Shown in pieces: positions 40,822 to 51,052 of a DNA stretch of 64,000 nucleotides. The notes beneath the pieces were generated by a model. It ran no database searches. It was given only the letters and a program-made list of their open reading frames with translations, and was not told the origin of the DNA. The stretch is from Muricoccus harenae (GTDB lineage: Bacteria > Pseudomonadota > Alphaproteobacteria > Acetobacterales > Acetobacteraceae). Location: positions 186,001 through 250,000 of the forward strand of contig NZ_WWDL01000001.1 in assembly GCF_009848505.1 (NCBI RefSeq), in the 5' to 3' direction. A program made the position numbers and the translations under genes. Every line of letters begins with the position of its first letter. The first letter of the stretch is position 1.

Positions 40822-42933
40822 ATGCCGACTGCGCCAGCCCGACTCGAAACCGGGAAGCCCTATCCGTTGGGCGCTACCTGGGACGGGTTGGGGGTGAATT
40901 TCGCTGTTTTCTCCGCCCATGCCGAGCGGATCGAGATTTGCCTCTTCAATGCCAATGGCCGGCGCGAGATTGCCCGCTACGACCTGCCGGAATGCACGGA
41001 TGAGGTATGGCACGGCTACCTGCCCGATGCCGGCCCCGGAACCGTCTATGGCTACCGCGCGCACGGCCCGTACGAGCCCACGAAGGGGCATCGCTTCAAC
41101 CCGACCAAGCTGCTGCTCGATCCCTATGCAAAGCAGCTGGTGGGTAACGTCACCTGGTCGGACGCGCTGTTCGGCTATCGCGTGGGCAACCAGCGCGCCG
41201 ACCTAACCATGGATCGCCGCGACAGCGCCGCCGCCATGCCTAAGGCGCTGGTGGTGGATGACCGCGTCTTCCAATGGGGCGGCGACCGGCGTCCGGAGCG
41301 GCCCTGGGGCGACACGATCATCTACGAGGCGCATCTGAAGGGCCTCACGAAGCAACACGAGGAAGTCCCCGGTCCCATCCGCGGCACCTTCCAGGCGCTG
41401 GGCCATCCCGCCGTGATCGATCACCTGCTGAAGATCGGCGTGACGGCGGTGGAGCTGCTGCCCATCCATGCCTTCCTGCAGGACCGCTTCCTCGTCGAGA
41501 AGGGCCTGACCAACTACTGGGGCTACTCCACCCTTTCCTTCTTCGCGCCCGAGCCGTCCTACCTCGCGACCAACAGCTTGAACGAGGTGCGCGCCGCGGT
41601 GCGGCGCCTGCACGATGCCGGGATAGAGGTCATCCTGGACGTGGTGTACAACCACACCTGCGAAGGATCGGAGATGGGCCCGACCCTCTCCTGGCGCGGC
41701 CTAGACCACGCCTCCTACTATCGTCTCGTCCAGGACAATCCGCGGCACTGCATCAACGACACGGGCACCGGCAACACGGTGAACATGTCGCATCCGCGGG
41801 TAATCCAGATGGTCATGGACAGCCTGCGCTACTACGTGGAGCAGTTCCATGTGGACGGCTTCCGCTTCGACCTGGGCAGCGTCCTCGGCCGCGAGACGAC
41901 GGGCTTCGATCCGGGATCGGGCTTCTTCGACGCGCTGCGGCAGGACCCGGTCCTGTCCCGAACGAAGCTCATCTCCGAACCCTGGGACATTGGCCCCGGC
42001 GGCTACCAGCTCGGCAACCATCCGCCGGGCTTCGCCGAGTGGAACGACAAGTTCCGCGATGGCGTGCGGCGCTTCTGGAAGGGTGACGAAGGGCTTCGCC
42101 CCGATCTCGCCGCCCGCCTCACGGGCTCGGCCGAGCTGTTCGACCGGCGCCGGCGCCAGCCCTGGGCGAGCGTGAACTACATCGCCTCCCATGACGGCAG
42201 CACGCTGCAGGACATCGTTTCCTACAACGAGCGCCATAACGAGGCGAATGGCGAGGACAATCGCGACGGACACGGCGAGAATTACAGCTACAACTGGGGT
42301 GTCGAAGGTGAGACGGATGACGAGGAGATCATCGACATCCGCGAGCGGCTGAAGCGCGCCATGCTCGCCACCGTCTTCTTCTCCGCGGGCACGCCCATGC
42401 TGCTGTCGGGCGATGAGATGAACCGCACCCAGCTTGGCAACAACAATGCCTATTGCCAGGACAACGAGATTTCCTGGGTGGACTGGAAGCGGGCTCAGTC
42501 GGAATCCGCGCAAACGCTGATCCGCTTTACCGGCCGCCTGGCGCGGCTGCGCCACCGGCTTTGCCCGCTGCGCCCGCCGCGCTTCCCGCATGGCCGGTCG
42601 GAGCCGGTGCCGGGCATCTCGGACACCCAGTGGTTCGGCCAGGACGGCGAGCCGCTGACGCCTGACGCCTGGGGCGATCCCGTGGCCAAGACCTTCGCCA
42701 TGCTGCGCGCGGACAACGCCGCGGAAGGCGGCGCCGATACGGTGCTGCTTCTTATCAACGCCGATAGCGCCGACCAAACCTTCGTCCTGCCGGGCGTTAC
42801 CCGGAACTGGACCATCCTGCTCGACAGCGCCGATCCGGATGCGGATGAGCGCATGCTGGATGAAGGCGAGGATACGGTGCAGGTGGGTTCCCGCTCCGTC
42901 GTGCTCCTCTGGAGCCGATTGGACCAGGCATGA
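40822..42933 (+). CDS. glgX: Glycogen debranching enzyme (isoamylase type)
   Basis: 703 residues. GKPYPLGATWDGLGVNFAVFSAHAERIEICLF is the CBM48 start; barrel motifs are VELLPIHAFLQDRFLVEKGLTNYWGY, VVYNHTCEGSE, nucleophile Asp350 in DGFRFDLGSVLGRE, acid/base Glu386 in LISEPWDIGPGGYQ and YIASHDGSTLQD. NERHNEANGEDNRDG is typical of GlgX/TreX. It cleaves alpha-1,6 branches, giving linear malto-oligosaccharides for TreY. Like TreX of archaea, it is encoded together with treY and treZ. Fifteen bases after glgB, with an AAGGA site; treZ follows after ten bases. Confidence 0.95.
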   Translation: MPTAPARLETGKPYPLGATWDGLGVNFAVFSAHAERIEICLFNANGRREIARYDLPECTDEVWHGYLPDAGPGTVYGYRAHGPYEPTKGHRFNPTKLLLDPYAKQLVGNVTWSDALFGYRVGNQRADLTMDRRDSAAAMPKALVVDDRVFQWGGDRRPERPWGDTIIYEAHLKGLTKQHEEVPGPIRGTFQALGHPAVIDHLLKIGVTAVELLPIHAFLQDRFLVEKGLTNYWGYSTLSFFAPEPSYLATNSLNEVRAAVRRLHDAGIEVILDVVYNHTCEGSEMGPTLSWRGLDHASYYRLVQDNPRHCINDTGTGNTVNMSHPRVIQMVMDSLRYYVEQFHVDGFRFDLGSVLGRETTGFDPGSGFFDALRQDPVLSRTKLISEPWDIGPGGYQLGNHPPGFAEWNDKFRDGVRRFWKGDEGLRPDLAARLTGSAELFDRRRRQPWASVNYIASHDGSTLQDIVSYNERHNEANGEDNRDGHGENYSYNWGVEGETDDEEIIDIRERLKRAMLATVFFSAGTPMLLSGDEMNRTQLGNNNAYCQDNEISWVDWKRAQSESAQTLIRFTGRLARLRHRLCPLRPPRFPHGRSEPVPGISDTQWFGQDGEPLTPDAWGDPVAKTFAMLRADNAAEGGADTVLLLINADSADQTFVLPGVTRNWTILLDSADPDADERMLDEGEDTVQVGSRSVVLLWSRLDQA

Positions 42934-42943
42934 GCACGGAAGG

Positions 42944-44707
42944 ATGACGGAGATGCTCTGGGGTCCGGTACTGCGTGAGAACGGTGTGACATTCCGGCTC
43001 TGGGCACCATCCAGCGAGGCGGTGTCGCTGGAGGTGGAGGGGATGGAGCCCATCCCCATGCAAGCCGTGGGGGAGGGGTGGTATGCCGCCGATGCCCCCG
43101 CAAAGCCCGGGGCGCGCTATCGCTTCCGCGTCTCAGCCGATCTGCTGGTGCCCGATCCCGCCGCCCGCGCGCAGGCGGAGGACGTGCATGGCGCCTCCGT
43201 GCTGATCGATCAAGGCAGCTACCAGTGGCGCAACACCGAATGGCGTGGGCGTCCCTGGCATGAGACGGTGCTCTATGAGCTGCATGTGGGCGCCTGCGGC
43301 GGCTATGCCGGGGTGCGCGCCCTGCTGCCGCGGCTACGCGACCTCGGCATCACCGCCGTGGAGCTGATGCCCCTGGCCGCGTTCCCCGGCGGCCGCAACT
43401 GGGGCTATGACGGCGTGCAGCCCTTCACCCCCGATCCGAGCTACGGCACGCCGGATGAGCTGAAGGCGCTGGTGGACGAGGCGCATGGGCTCGGCCTCTC
43501 CATTTTCCTCGACTGCGTCTTCAATCATTTCGGGCCGGACGGCGCCTATCTGCACGCCTATGCCAAGCCCTTCTTCGACGAAGGCATCCACACGCCCTGG
43601 GGTGCCGCGATCGACTTCAAGAAGCCGCCCGTGCGCGCCTATTTCGAGGAATGCGCGCTCATGTGGCTGCGCGACTACCGCATCGACGGGCTGCGGCTTG
43701 ATGCCGTGCATGCCATCGCCGACCAGTCCTGGCTGGACGTGCTGGCCCGCCGCATCCGCTCGGAGATCACGGGGCGCGAGGTTCACCTCGTGCTGGAGAA
43801 CGAGGGCAACACGGCGTCCAAGCTCACCCCCGGCCTCTATGACGCGCAGTGGAACGATGACGGGCACAACACCCTCCACCCGCTGCTGACCGGCGAGCGG
43901 GAGGGGTATTACGAGGACTTCGCCGATAACGGCGCGAAGAAGCTCGCGCGCGTGCTGGGCGAGGGCTTCCTGTTCCAGGGCGAGGAGATGCCGCATCTCC
44001 ACCGCCCGCGCGGCGAGCCTTCCGCACATCTGCCGCCCACCGCCTTCGTGCTCTTCCTGCAGAACCACGACCAGGTCGGCAACCGCGCCATGGGGGAGCG
44101 GCTGAACGCCCTGGCCGATCCCGCGGCGCTGCGTGCGGCGACGGCGCTGCTGCTGCTCTGCCCGCAGATCCCGATGCTTTTCATGGGCGAGGAATGGGGT
44201 GCCACCGTGCCGTTCCTGTTCTTCACCGGCTTCCGCGATCCGGAACTGGCCAAGGCGGTGCGCGAGGGGCGGCGCAAGGAATTCGCCCATTTCGCTGCCT
44301 TCCAGGACGAAGCCGCGCGCGAGCTCATCCCCGATCCGAATGACCCGGCCACCTTCGAACGCTCCCGCCCTGATTTCGCCGAGGCCGGGCGCCCGCCGCA
44401 CGACGCCATCCTCGCGCATCACAAGGCGTTGCTGGCGATCCGCCGTGCCGAGATCATCCCCCGGCTGCAGGGCGCCATGGCCCAGGGCGCCGAAGCCGTG
44501 GGCGAGGCCGCGGTGCTCGCGCGCTGGCGCATGGGGGATGGCGCGGTGCTGACCATCGCCACGAATCTCGGAGCCGGGCCAGCACAGGTTATGGCGCAAG
44601 GTGCCCGCATTCTGTTCGAGAGCGCTTCCGGCGCCGCCGCCTCCCTGGCCGCCGGCACCTTGCCGCCGCACACCACCATCGCCCTGCTGGATCCGACCAC
44701 ACGATGA
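42944..44707 (+). CDS. treZ: Malto-oligosyltrehalose trehalohydrolase
   Basis: 587 residues from ATG 42944; a second Met at 42953 has better spacing to GGAAGG and could be the true start. FRLWAPSSEAVSLEV is the N-terminal domain; YELHVGACGGYAGVRALLPRLRDLGITAVELMPLAAFPGGRNWGYDG, nucleophile Asp253 (DGLRLDAVHAIADQSW), acid/base Glu285 (LVLENEGNT) and LQNHDQVGNRAMGERL identify TreZ. It hydrolyses the bond next to the trehalose unit that TreY forms at the reducing end, liberating trehalose. The usual AEDDRN is ENEGN here. ATGA overlap with malQ. Confidence 0.95.
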   Translation: MTEMLWGPVLRENGVTFRLWAPSSEAVSLEVEGMEPIPMQAVGEGWYAADAPAKPGARYRFRVSADLLVPDPAARAQAEDVHGASVLIDQGSYQWRNTEWRGRPWHETVLYELHVGACGGYAGVRALLPRLRDLGITAVELMPLAAFPGGRNWGYDGVQPFTPDPSYGTPDELKALVDEAHGLGLSIFLDCVFNHFGPDGAYLHAYAKPFFDEGIHTPWGAAIDFKKPPVRAYFEECALMWLRDYRIDGLRLDAVHAIADQSWLDVLARRIRSEITGREVHLVLENEGNTASKLTPGLYDAQWNDDGHNTLHPLLTGEREGYYEDFADNGAKKLARVLGEGFLFQGEEMPHLHRPRGEPSAHLPPTAFVLFLQNHDQVGNRAMGERLNALADPAALRAATALLLLCPQIPMLFMGEEWGATVPFLFFTGFRDPELAKAVREGRRKEFAHFAAFQDEAARELIPDPNDPATFERSRPDFAEAGRPPHDAILAHHKALLAIRRAEIIPRLQGAMAQGAEAVGEAAVLARWRMGDGAVLTIATNLGAGPAQVMAQGARILFESASGAAASLAAGTLPPHTTIALLDPTTR

Positions 44708-46737
44708 GCGACCACGACCTCCGCGATCTTGCCCAGGCCGCCGGCATCGCGGTGGAATGGCGGGATGTGAACGGACGCGACAACACCGTCGGCCCGGATG
44801 CCATGCGGGCGATCCTGACGGCCCTGGAACTGCCGGCGGGCAGCGAGGCAGAGATCCGGGAAAGCGGCGAGAAACTGCGAGAAGGCGAGCGCGGCCTGCC
44901 ATCGCTGTGCACGGCCATCGCGGACCGCCCCGTCCTGCTCGGCCTGCCGGGAGAGCCCGGTTTCCGCCTGCGGCTGGAAAGTGGCGAAACGCGGGAGGGC
45001 CGTGCTTGGCAGCAGGACGGCCTCTGCACCCTGCCGCCCGTGAGCGAGGTAGGATACCACCGGCTGGAGATCGCCGGGCATGAGACGACCCTCGCCGTCT
45101 GCCCGCAACGCTGCCACGGCATCGCCCCGGGCACGCGGCCATGGGGGCTGGCGGTGCAACTCTACTCGCCGCGTCGCAAGGGCGATGGCGGGATCGGGGA
45201 TTTCACCGGCCTCTCGCAGCTGGCCGGCTCCGCGGCGCGGCATGGGGCGGATGCCATCGCCATCTCGCCGGTGCATGCGCAGTTCTCGGCCGATCTCGAG
45301 CGCTTCTCGCCCTACGCGCCCTCCTCGCGCCTGTTCCTCAACGTGCTGCATGCCGATCCCGCAGCACTCGGCGCGGATACGCTGCGCGCGGCGCTCGCCG
45401 AAACCGGGCTGGCCGATGAGTTCGCGCGGCTGGAGGCGCTGGACCTCGTGGATTGGCCCGCCGCCTCGCGGCTGCGGCTCCGCCTGTTCCGCGCCATCTT
45501 CGACCGTTTCGCCGGCACCGCCGAGTTCGACCGCTTCCGTGCCGAGGGTGGCGAGGCGCTGGAAAGCCATGCCCGCTTCGAGGCGCTGCATGCCGCCCTC
45601 TATGGCCGTGACCCGTCGCTCTGGCACTGGAGGAACTGGCCGGAGGAGTTCCGCACGCCCCAGGCACCCGGCGTCGCCGGCTTCGCGCGGGAGCATGAGC
45701 GCGAGGTGGCCTTCCACGCCTTCCTGCAATGGCTCGCGGATCGCGGGCTCGGCGCCGCTCAGGCGGGGTTCAAGGACGCAGGCGCGAAGATCGGGCTGAT
45801 CGCCGATCTCGCGGTGGGCACGGATGGCGGCGGCAGCCATGGCTGGTCGCGGCAGGACCAGATCCTGTCCGGCGTCGGCGTCGGCGCGCCGCCCGACATC
45901 TTCTCGCCGCTCGGCCAGTCCTGGGGCATCGCGGCCTTCTCGCCACGCGGGTTGCGGAAAGGCGGTTACGCTGCCTTCCTCGAGATGTTGCGCGCGGCCA
46001 TGCGCCATGCAGGCGGCGTGCGAATCGACCATGCGATGGGCCTGGCGCGCCTCTGGCTCGTGCCGGAGGGGCAGGATGCAACACAGGGCGCCTATCTTCA
46101 CTTCCCCGTGCAGGACATGCTGCGCCTCGTCGCGCTTGAATCGCGGCGGAACGAGGCCATCGTGGTAGGCGAGGACCTCGGCACCCTTCCCGAAGGCTTC
46201 CGCGACCGGCTGGATGAGACGGGCGTGATGGGCCTGCGCGTGCTGTATTTCGAGCAAGGAAAGGATGGCCGCTTCACCCCGCCCGCGCAGTGGTCTCCGG
46301 GCGCCGTGGCCGTCACCACCACCCATGACCTGCCCACCGTCGCGGGCTGGTGGAAGGGACGCGACATCGATTGGCGCGTGAAGCTCGGCCGCCTGGGTGA
46401 AGGCGCCGATGGCAGCGAGCAGCGGGAGGAGCGCGCGCGGGACCGCGCCAATCTCTGGGATGCCATGCGCGCCAGCGGCGCGGCGCAGGGCGACATGCTC
46501 GGTGAGGAACAGGGGGCCGAGGTCGCGACCGTCGCGGCGCGCCATGTCGCCTCCGCCGCCTGCGCCCTGGCTCTGCTCCCGCTGGAGGACGCGATGGCGC
46601 TGGAGGAGGCGCCGAACCTGCCCGGCACCACCGATGGCCATCCCAACTGGCGCCGCCGCCTGCCGGGCGAAGCCACCACCCTGCTAGACGCGCCCGATAC
46701 CGCGGCGCGCCTGCGCGCATTCTCCGAGGCCCGCTGA
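44704..46737 (+). CDS. malQ: 4-alpha-glucanotransferase (amylomaltase)
   Basis: 677 residues, GH77. The N-terminal helical/beta extension (1-135) resembles that of E. coli MalQ; the catalytic part begins at WGLAVQLYSPRRKGDGGIGDFTGL. Key residues: nucleophile Asp442 in VRIDHAMGLARLWLVPEG, Glu490 in VVGEDLGTLPEGF and Asp542 in TTHDLPTVAGWW. It rearranges malto-oligosaccharides, letting short chains left by GlgX/TreZ be rebuilt to lengths TreY or GlgB can use. Its TGA shares a base with the ATG of treY (TGATG), so translation is coupled on both sides. Confidence 0.94.
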   Translation: MSDHDLRDLAQAAGIAVEWRDVNGRDNTVGPDAMRAILTALELPAGSEAEIRESGEKLREGERGLPSLCTAIADRPVLLGLPGEPGFRLRLESGETREGRAWQQDGLCTLPPVSEVGYHRLEIAGHETTLAVCPQRCHGIAPGTRPWGLAVQLYSPRRKGDGGIGDFTGLSQLAGSAARHGADAIAISPVHAQFSADLERFSPYAPSSRLFLNVLHADPAALGADTLRAALAETGLADEFARLEALDLVDWPAASRLRLRLFRAIFDRFAGTAEFDRFRAEGGEALESHARFEALHAALYGRDPSLWHWRNWPEEFRTPQAPGVAGFAREHEREVAFHAFLQWLADRGLGAAQAGFKDAGAKIGLIADLAVGTDGGGSHGWSRQDQILSGVGVGAPPDIFSPLGQSWGIAAFSPRGLRKGGYAAFLEMLRAAMRHAGGVRIDHAMGLARLWLVPEGQDATQGAYLHFPVQDMLRLVALESRRNEAIVVGEDLGTLPEGFRDRLDETGVMGLRVLYFEQGKDGRFTPPAQWSPGAVAVTTTHDLPTVAGWWKGRDIDWRVKLGRLGEGADGSEQREERARDRANLWDAMRASGAAQGDMLGEEQGAEVATVAARHVASAACALALLPLEDAMALEEAPNLPGTTDGHPNWRRRLPGEATTLLDAPDTAARLRAFSEAR

Positions 46738-49538
46738 TGCCTGCCCCCGCCACGCCGCGCGCCACGGCCCGGCTCCAGTTCCACAAGGATTTCCCGCTGG
46801 ATGCGGCGGTGCCGCTGGTGCCGTATTTCCGGAAGCTCGGGATCAGCCATCTCTACGCGTCGCCGATCCTGAAGGCGCGCACCGGGTCGACGCATGGCTA
46901 CGACATCGTGGACCCGGAGCGCATCAACCCGGAACTGGGCGGGGAGGATGCGCTGCAGCGTCTCGTCGCCGCGTTGCGCGCCCATGACATGGGCCTCATC
47001 CTCGACATCGTGCCGAACCACATGGGCGTGGGCGGTTCCGATAACGGTTGGTGGCTGGACGTGCTGGAATGGGGGCGCCAGTCGCCCTTCGCGCATTTCT
47101 TCGACATCGACTGGAACCCGCCCGATCCTGCGCTGCAGGACCGGATGCTCGCGCCCTTCCTCGGCGGCCCCTATGGCACCGTGCTCGAATCCGGCGATCT
47201 CGCTCTGCATTTCGAGCCGGAGAGCGGCAAGGTCTACGCCCAGTACTTCGAGCACCGCTTCCCGCTCGCGCCGCGAAGCTATGCGACGCTGCTTTCGGCA
47301 ACGCATGAGGCGAAGCTGATCGGCATCGCCCAGATCTTCCGTTCCCTGGATCGCAGCGGCAACCGCGACGCCACGCGCGCCGCCGCGGGCCTCGCGCTCG
47401 ACATGCTGGCGCAGCACGCCGCCAGCAGCCTTGACGGCCGCGCGCAGATCGATGCGGTGATCGCGGCCCATGATCCGAAGGATGAGGCCGGACGCGCCCG
47501 GCTGCACGCGTTGCTGGAGGAACAGAACTACCGCCTCGCCTGGTGGCGCGCCGCGACGGATGAGATCAACTGGCGCCGCTTCTTCGACGTCACCTCCCTC
47601 GGTGGGCTGCAGGTGGAGCGGCCCAGCGTCTTCGAGGCGACGCATGCGCTCATCTTCCGTCTCTTCGCGGAAGGGCTGATCGACGGCGTGCGCGTGGACC
47701 ATGTGGACGGGCTTGCCGATCCGCGCGGCTATTGCCGCAAGCTGCGACGGCGCCTGCAGGCGTTGGAGGCGAAGCGCCCGGCCGATGCGCCGAAGGGCAA
47801 GCCGCTGCTACTGGTCGAAAAGATCCTTGCGCCGCATGAAAAGCTGCGCCGCGACTGGTTTGTGGACGGCACCACCGGCTACAACTTCATGGACGAAGTC
47901 TCCGCCGTCCTGCACGACCCCGCGGGCGCGGAGCCGCTGGCGGAAATCTGGCATCTCCAGACCGACCGTCCGCGCGACTTTGGCGAGGAGGCGCGCGAGG
48001 CCCGGCGCCAGATCCTGCGCTACAACTTGGCATCAGAACTGAACGGCACATCCGTCGCGCTGCAGCGCATCGCCATGCGCGACTTCGCGACGCGCGATTT
48101 CACTCTGACCGCCATCCGCCGCGCGCTGACCGAGGTGCTGGTGCATTTCCCGGCCTACCGCTCCTATCTCGGCATTGCCGGGCGCAGCGAGGCCGATCGG
48201 CGCCTGCTGGACTGGGCCATGGCAGGCGCGCGCCGCACGGTGCGCGCCACCGAGCGCCCGTTGCTGGAGCTGCTGGATTCCTGGCTCGGCGGCGATCCGC
48301 CGCGCAGCCTGCCGCATGCCCAACGGCGCGAGCGGCAGCGGGCCGCCGTACGCTTCCAGCAACTTTCCGCTCCCGTTGCCGCCAAATCCGTGGAGGACAC
48401 GGCCTTCTACCGCTACGGCCGCCTGATCTCGCGCAACGAGGTGGGCTCCGAGCCTTCGCATTTCGCCATCACCCCCGCCGCCTTCCATGCGACCTGCCGC
48501 GAGCGCGCGAAGTATTTCCCGCGCGAACTGCTGGCCACCGCCACCCATGATCACAAGCGCGGCGAGGACACGCGCGCGCGGCTCGCGGTGCTGTCCGAGC
48601 TTCCCGAGGAATGGGCGAACACCCTCACGCGCTGGACGCGGCTGAACGCGGTGCTGAAGAAGGAGGTGGATGGCGATCCCGCGCCGGACGCCGCCGACGA
48701 GATCATGCTGTACCAGTCATTGATCGGCGCCTGGCCGCTGGAGCTCGATCCGGCGGATGAGAAGGGCGTTGAGACGCTGATCGCCCGCCTCGCCGCCTGG
48801 CAGGAGAAGGCGTTGCGCGAGGGCAAACGCCGTTCCGAATGGGCGGTGCCGAACGAGCCCTATGAGGCGGCCTGCCGCGATTTCCTCACCGCCATCCTGG
48901 CCGCCGACCGCCCCTCCCGCCTGCGGGAGGAGGTGGCCAGCCTCGTGCAGCGCCTCTCCCCTGCCGGCGCGGCCAATGGCTTGGCCCAGACGCTGATCCG
49001 CTGTACCGCGCCAGGCATTCCAGACCTCTACCAGGGCACCGAGTTCTGGGACTTCTCACTGGTCGATCCCGATAACCGGCGCCCCGTGGACTTCGAGGCA
49101 CGCAAGGCAGCGCTGGAGGCAGGGGAGGCCCCGGCCGCCCTGCTGCCGCATTGGAAGGACGGGCGAGTGAAGGCCGCGATCCTCGCCCGTGCCCTGGCCC
49201 TGCGCACCCGGCTTCCGGCGCTATTCGCGGAGGGCGAGTACATCCCCCTGGAGGCGGAGGGGAAAATGGCGCCGCATATCCTCGCCTTCGCGCGGCGCCT
49301 GGGCGATGCCGCCAGCATCACCGCCGTCACCCGCCTGCCGGCGAAGCTGCTGGGGGAGGGAAACCAGCCCCTCCTCTCGCCCGAGGCCTGGGGCGACACC
49401 GCCCTGATCCTCCCACCTGCCTTGTCCGGGTTGTCCTTCCGCGATGCCCTCGGCGAAGGAAAGGCCATGGGCGGCGAGCGCCTGGCGGCGGCCAGACTGC
49501 TGGCGGGCCTGCCGGTGGCCCTTGTAGCGGCGGAATGA
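46737..49538 (+). CDS. treY: Malto-oligosyltrehalose synthase
   Basis: 933 residues, GH13 subfamily 26. TARLQFHKDFPLDAAVPLVPYFRKLGISHLYASPIL and GSTHGYDIVDPERINPELGG are TreY hallmarks; DIVPNHMGVG, nucleophile Asp321 (GVRVDHVDGLADPRGY), Glu361 (LLVEKILAPHEKL) and DTAFYRYGRLISRNEVG follow; the end shows GIPDLYQGTEFWDFSLVDPDNRRPVDFE. It converts the reducing-end bond of malto-oligosaccharides to a trehalose linkage. Last gene of the operon; only 35 bases separate it from the next gene and I see no terminator there, so read-through into the HWE kinase is possible. Confidence 0.96.
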   Translation: MPAPATPRATARLQFHKDFPLDAAVPLVPYFRKLGISHLYASPILKARTGSTHGYDIVDPERINPELGGEDALQRLVAALRAHDMGLILDIVPNHMGVGGSDNGWWLDVLEWGRQSPFAHFFDIDWNPPDPALQDRMLAPFLGGPYGTVLESGDLALHFEPESGKVYAQYFEHRFPLAPRSYATLLSATHEAKLIGIAQIFRSLDRSGNRDATRAAAGLALDMLAQHAASSLDGRAQIDAVIAAHDPKDEAGRARLHALLEEQNYRLAWWRAATDEINWRRFFDVTSLGGLQVERPSVFEATHALIFRLFAEGLIDGVRVDHVDGLADPRGYCRKLRRRLQALEAKRPADAPKGKPLLLVEKILAPHEKLRRDWFVDGTTGYNFMDEVSAVLHDPAGAEPLAEIWHLQTDRPRDFGEEAREARRQILRYNLASELNGTSVALQRIAMRDFATRDFTLTAIRRALTEVLVHFPAYRSYLGIAGRSEADRRLLDWAMAGARRTVRATERPLLELLDSWLGGDPPRSLPHAQRRERQRAAVRFQQLSAPVAAKSVEDTAFYRYGRLISRNEVGSEPSHFAITPAAFHATCRERAKYFPRELLATATHDHKRGEDTRARLAVLSELPEEWANTLTRWTRLNAVLKKEVDGDPAPDAADEIMLYQSLIGAWPLELDPADEKGVETLIARLAAWQEKALREGKRRSEWAVPNEPYEAACRDFLTAILAADRPSRLREEVASLVQRLSPAGAANGLAQTLIRCTAPGIPDLYQGTEFWDFSLVDPDNRRPVDFEARKAALEAGEAPAALLPHWKDGRVKAAILARALALRTRLPALFAEGEYIPLEAEGKMAPHILAFARRLGDAASITAVTRLPAKLLGEGNQPLLSPEAWGDTALILPPALSGLSFRDALGEGKAMGGERLAAARLLAGLPVALVAAE

Positions 49539-49573
49539 GGATTAACCTGAGCATTTGACGTCCTGCCTCCGGC

Positions 49574-51052
49574 ATGGCGTTAAGCTCCTCTGACACCGCG
49601 TCGGAACACCGCTTGTCTGCCACCCCTTCCACCGTCGCCGCGCGTCGCACCTGGGCCGAGGAGCGCCTCGCCCTGGCGCTCGAGGCTTCGGGCATCGCGG
49701 GGGCCTGGGACTGGGATGCGGAGACCAACCTCATCCATGGCGATGCCCGCGCCTGCACCCTGCATGGCATGGACCCGGCTCTCGGCGAGCGGGGCGCGCC
49801 CGGCCCCGTCCTTCTTGCCCATGTGGTGCCGAAGGATCGCCCGGCGCTGGACCGGGCGCTGGCCGCGGCTCTGGCCGGTCGCGCGGCGCTGAACATCGCC
49901 TATCGCGTCTGGCCGCCAGGCAGGGATTTCGTCTGGGTGCTGCTGCGCGGCAGGGTGCTGCGGAACGAGTCCGGCACCGCCACCCGCCTGGCAGGGGTGG
50001 CGCTGGACATTTCCGAGCAGAAGGACACCGAGGCCGCCCTGCGTGAGAGCGATACCCGCTTCCGCGCCATCGCCGACACCATGCCGCAGGCCGTCTGGTC
50101 CACCCTGCCCAATGGCCACCACGACTACTTCAACCGCCGCTGGTACGATCTGACCGGCATGGTGGAGGGGGCGACGGATGGCGACTCCTGGTCCCGGGTC
50201 GTCCATCCGGACGACCGGCCGGTTGCGGGCGAGCGCTGGCGCAATTCCCTGGCCACAGGCGCGCCCTATGAGGTGGAGTACCGCCTCCGCATGGCCGATG
50301 GCTCCTGGCGCTGGTTCCTGGCCCGGGCCCTGCCGGTGCGGGATTCGCAGGGGCAGATCACGCGCTGGTTCGGCACCTGCACCGATATCCACGACCTCCG
50401 GCTCCTCGCCGAGGAGCGCGAGGTGCTCAGCCATGAGCTGAGCCACCGGATCAAGAACATCTTCTCGGTCATGGCCTCGCTCATCTCCCTCTCGGCCCGT
50501 GGCCACCCGGAGGCGGTTCCCTTCGCCGAGGAATTGCGCGGGCGGATCAACGCGATGGCCCGTGCCCATGATTTCGCCCGCCCGCATAGCAGGAACGGCC
50601 ACCTGGCGGCCGGCCGGACCACCCTGTTTGACTTCCTGCGCGACCTGCTCTCCGCCTATGCCCCAACGAGCGGACAGGAGGAGCGCATCGTGATCGAGGG
50701 CGAGGACCAGACCTTCGACGATTCCGCTGCTACGCCCCTTGCGCTGCTCTTCCATGAGCTAGGGACGAATGCGGCCAAATACGGCGCCCTGTCTCTCTCT
50801 GGCGGGCGCGTGTTCATCACGGTGGCGCGGGATGAGGAGGCGGTGATCCTGCGCTGGCAGGAACGGGGCGGACCAGTCCTCGCTGGCCCGCCCGAGCGGG
50901 AGGGCTTCGGAACCCGCCTCGCCATGCTCAGTACCCAGGGCCAGCTCGGCGGCACCGTCACAAGGCACTGGCCGCCCGAGGGGCTGGAACTAGAGGCACG
51001 CCTCCCGCCGGACGCCCTGAACCGCCGCCGCCGCATCGGACAGGAGCCGTAG
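49574..51052 (+). CDS. HWE-family sensor histidine kinase with two PAS domains
   Basis: 492 residues, no membrane segment, so cytosolic. PAS domains cover about 30-150 and 155-275 (DSWSRVVHPDDRPVAGERW; WRWFLARALPVRDSQGQITRWFGTCTDIHD). The kinase core is the HisKA_2/HWE type: LSHELSHRIKNIFSVMASLISLSAR with phosphoacceptor His291, then ATPase motifs LALLFHELGTNAAKYGALS and GFGTRLAMLSTQGQLGGT. HWE/HisKA_2 kinases commonly feed the alphaproteobacterial general stress response through PhyR-like regulators. It follows treY by 35 bases, and its 3' end overlaps the convergent response-regulator gene by 63 bases. Confidence 0.9.
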   Translation: MALSSSDTASEHRLSATPSTVAARRTWAEERLALALEASGIAGAWDWDAETNLIHGDARACTLHGMDPALGERGAPGPVLLAHVVPKDRPALDRALAAALAGRAALNIAYRVWPPGRDFVWVLLRGRVLRNESGTATRLAGVALDISEQKDTEAALRESDTRFRAIADTMPQAVWSTLPNGHHDYFNRRWYDLTGMVEGATDGDSWSRVVHPDDRPVAGERWRNSLATGAPYEVEYRLRMADGSWRWFLARALPVRDSQGQITRWFGTCTDIHDLRLLAEEREVLSHELSHRIKNIFSVMASLISLSARGHPEAVPFAEELRGRINAMARAHDFARPHSRNGHLAAGRTTLFDFLRDLLSAYAPTSGQEERIVIEGEDQTFDDSAATPLALLFHELGTNAAKYGALSLSGGRVFITVARDEEAVILRWQERGGPVLAGPPEREGFGTRLAMLSTQGQLGGTVTRHWPPEGLELEARLPPDALNRRRRIGQEP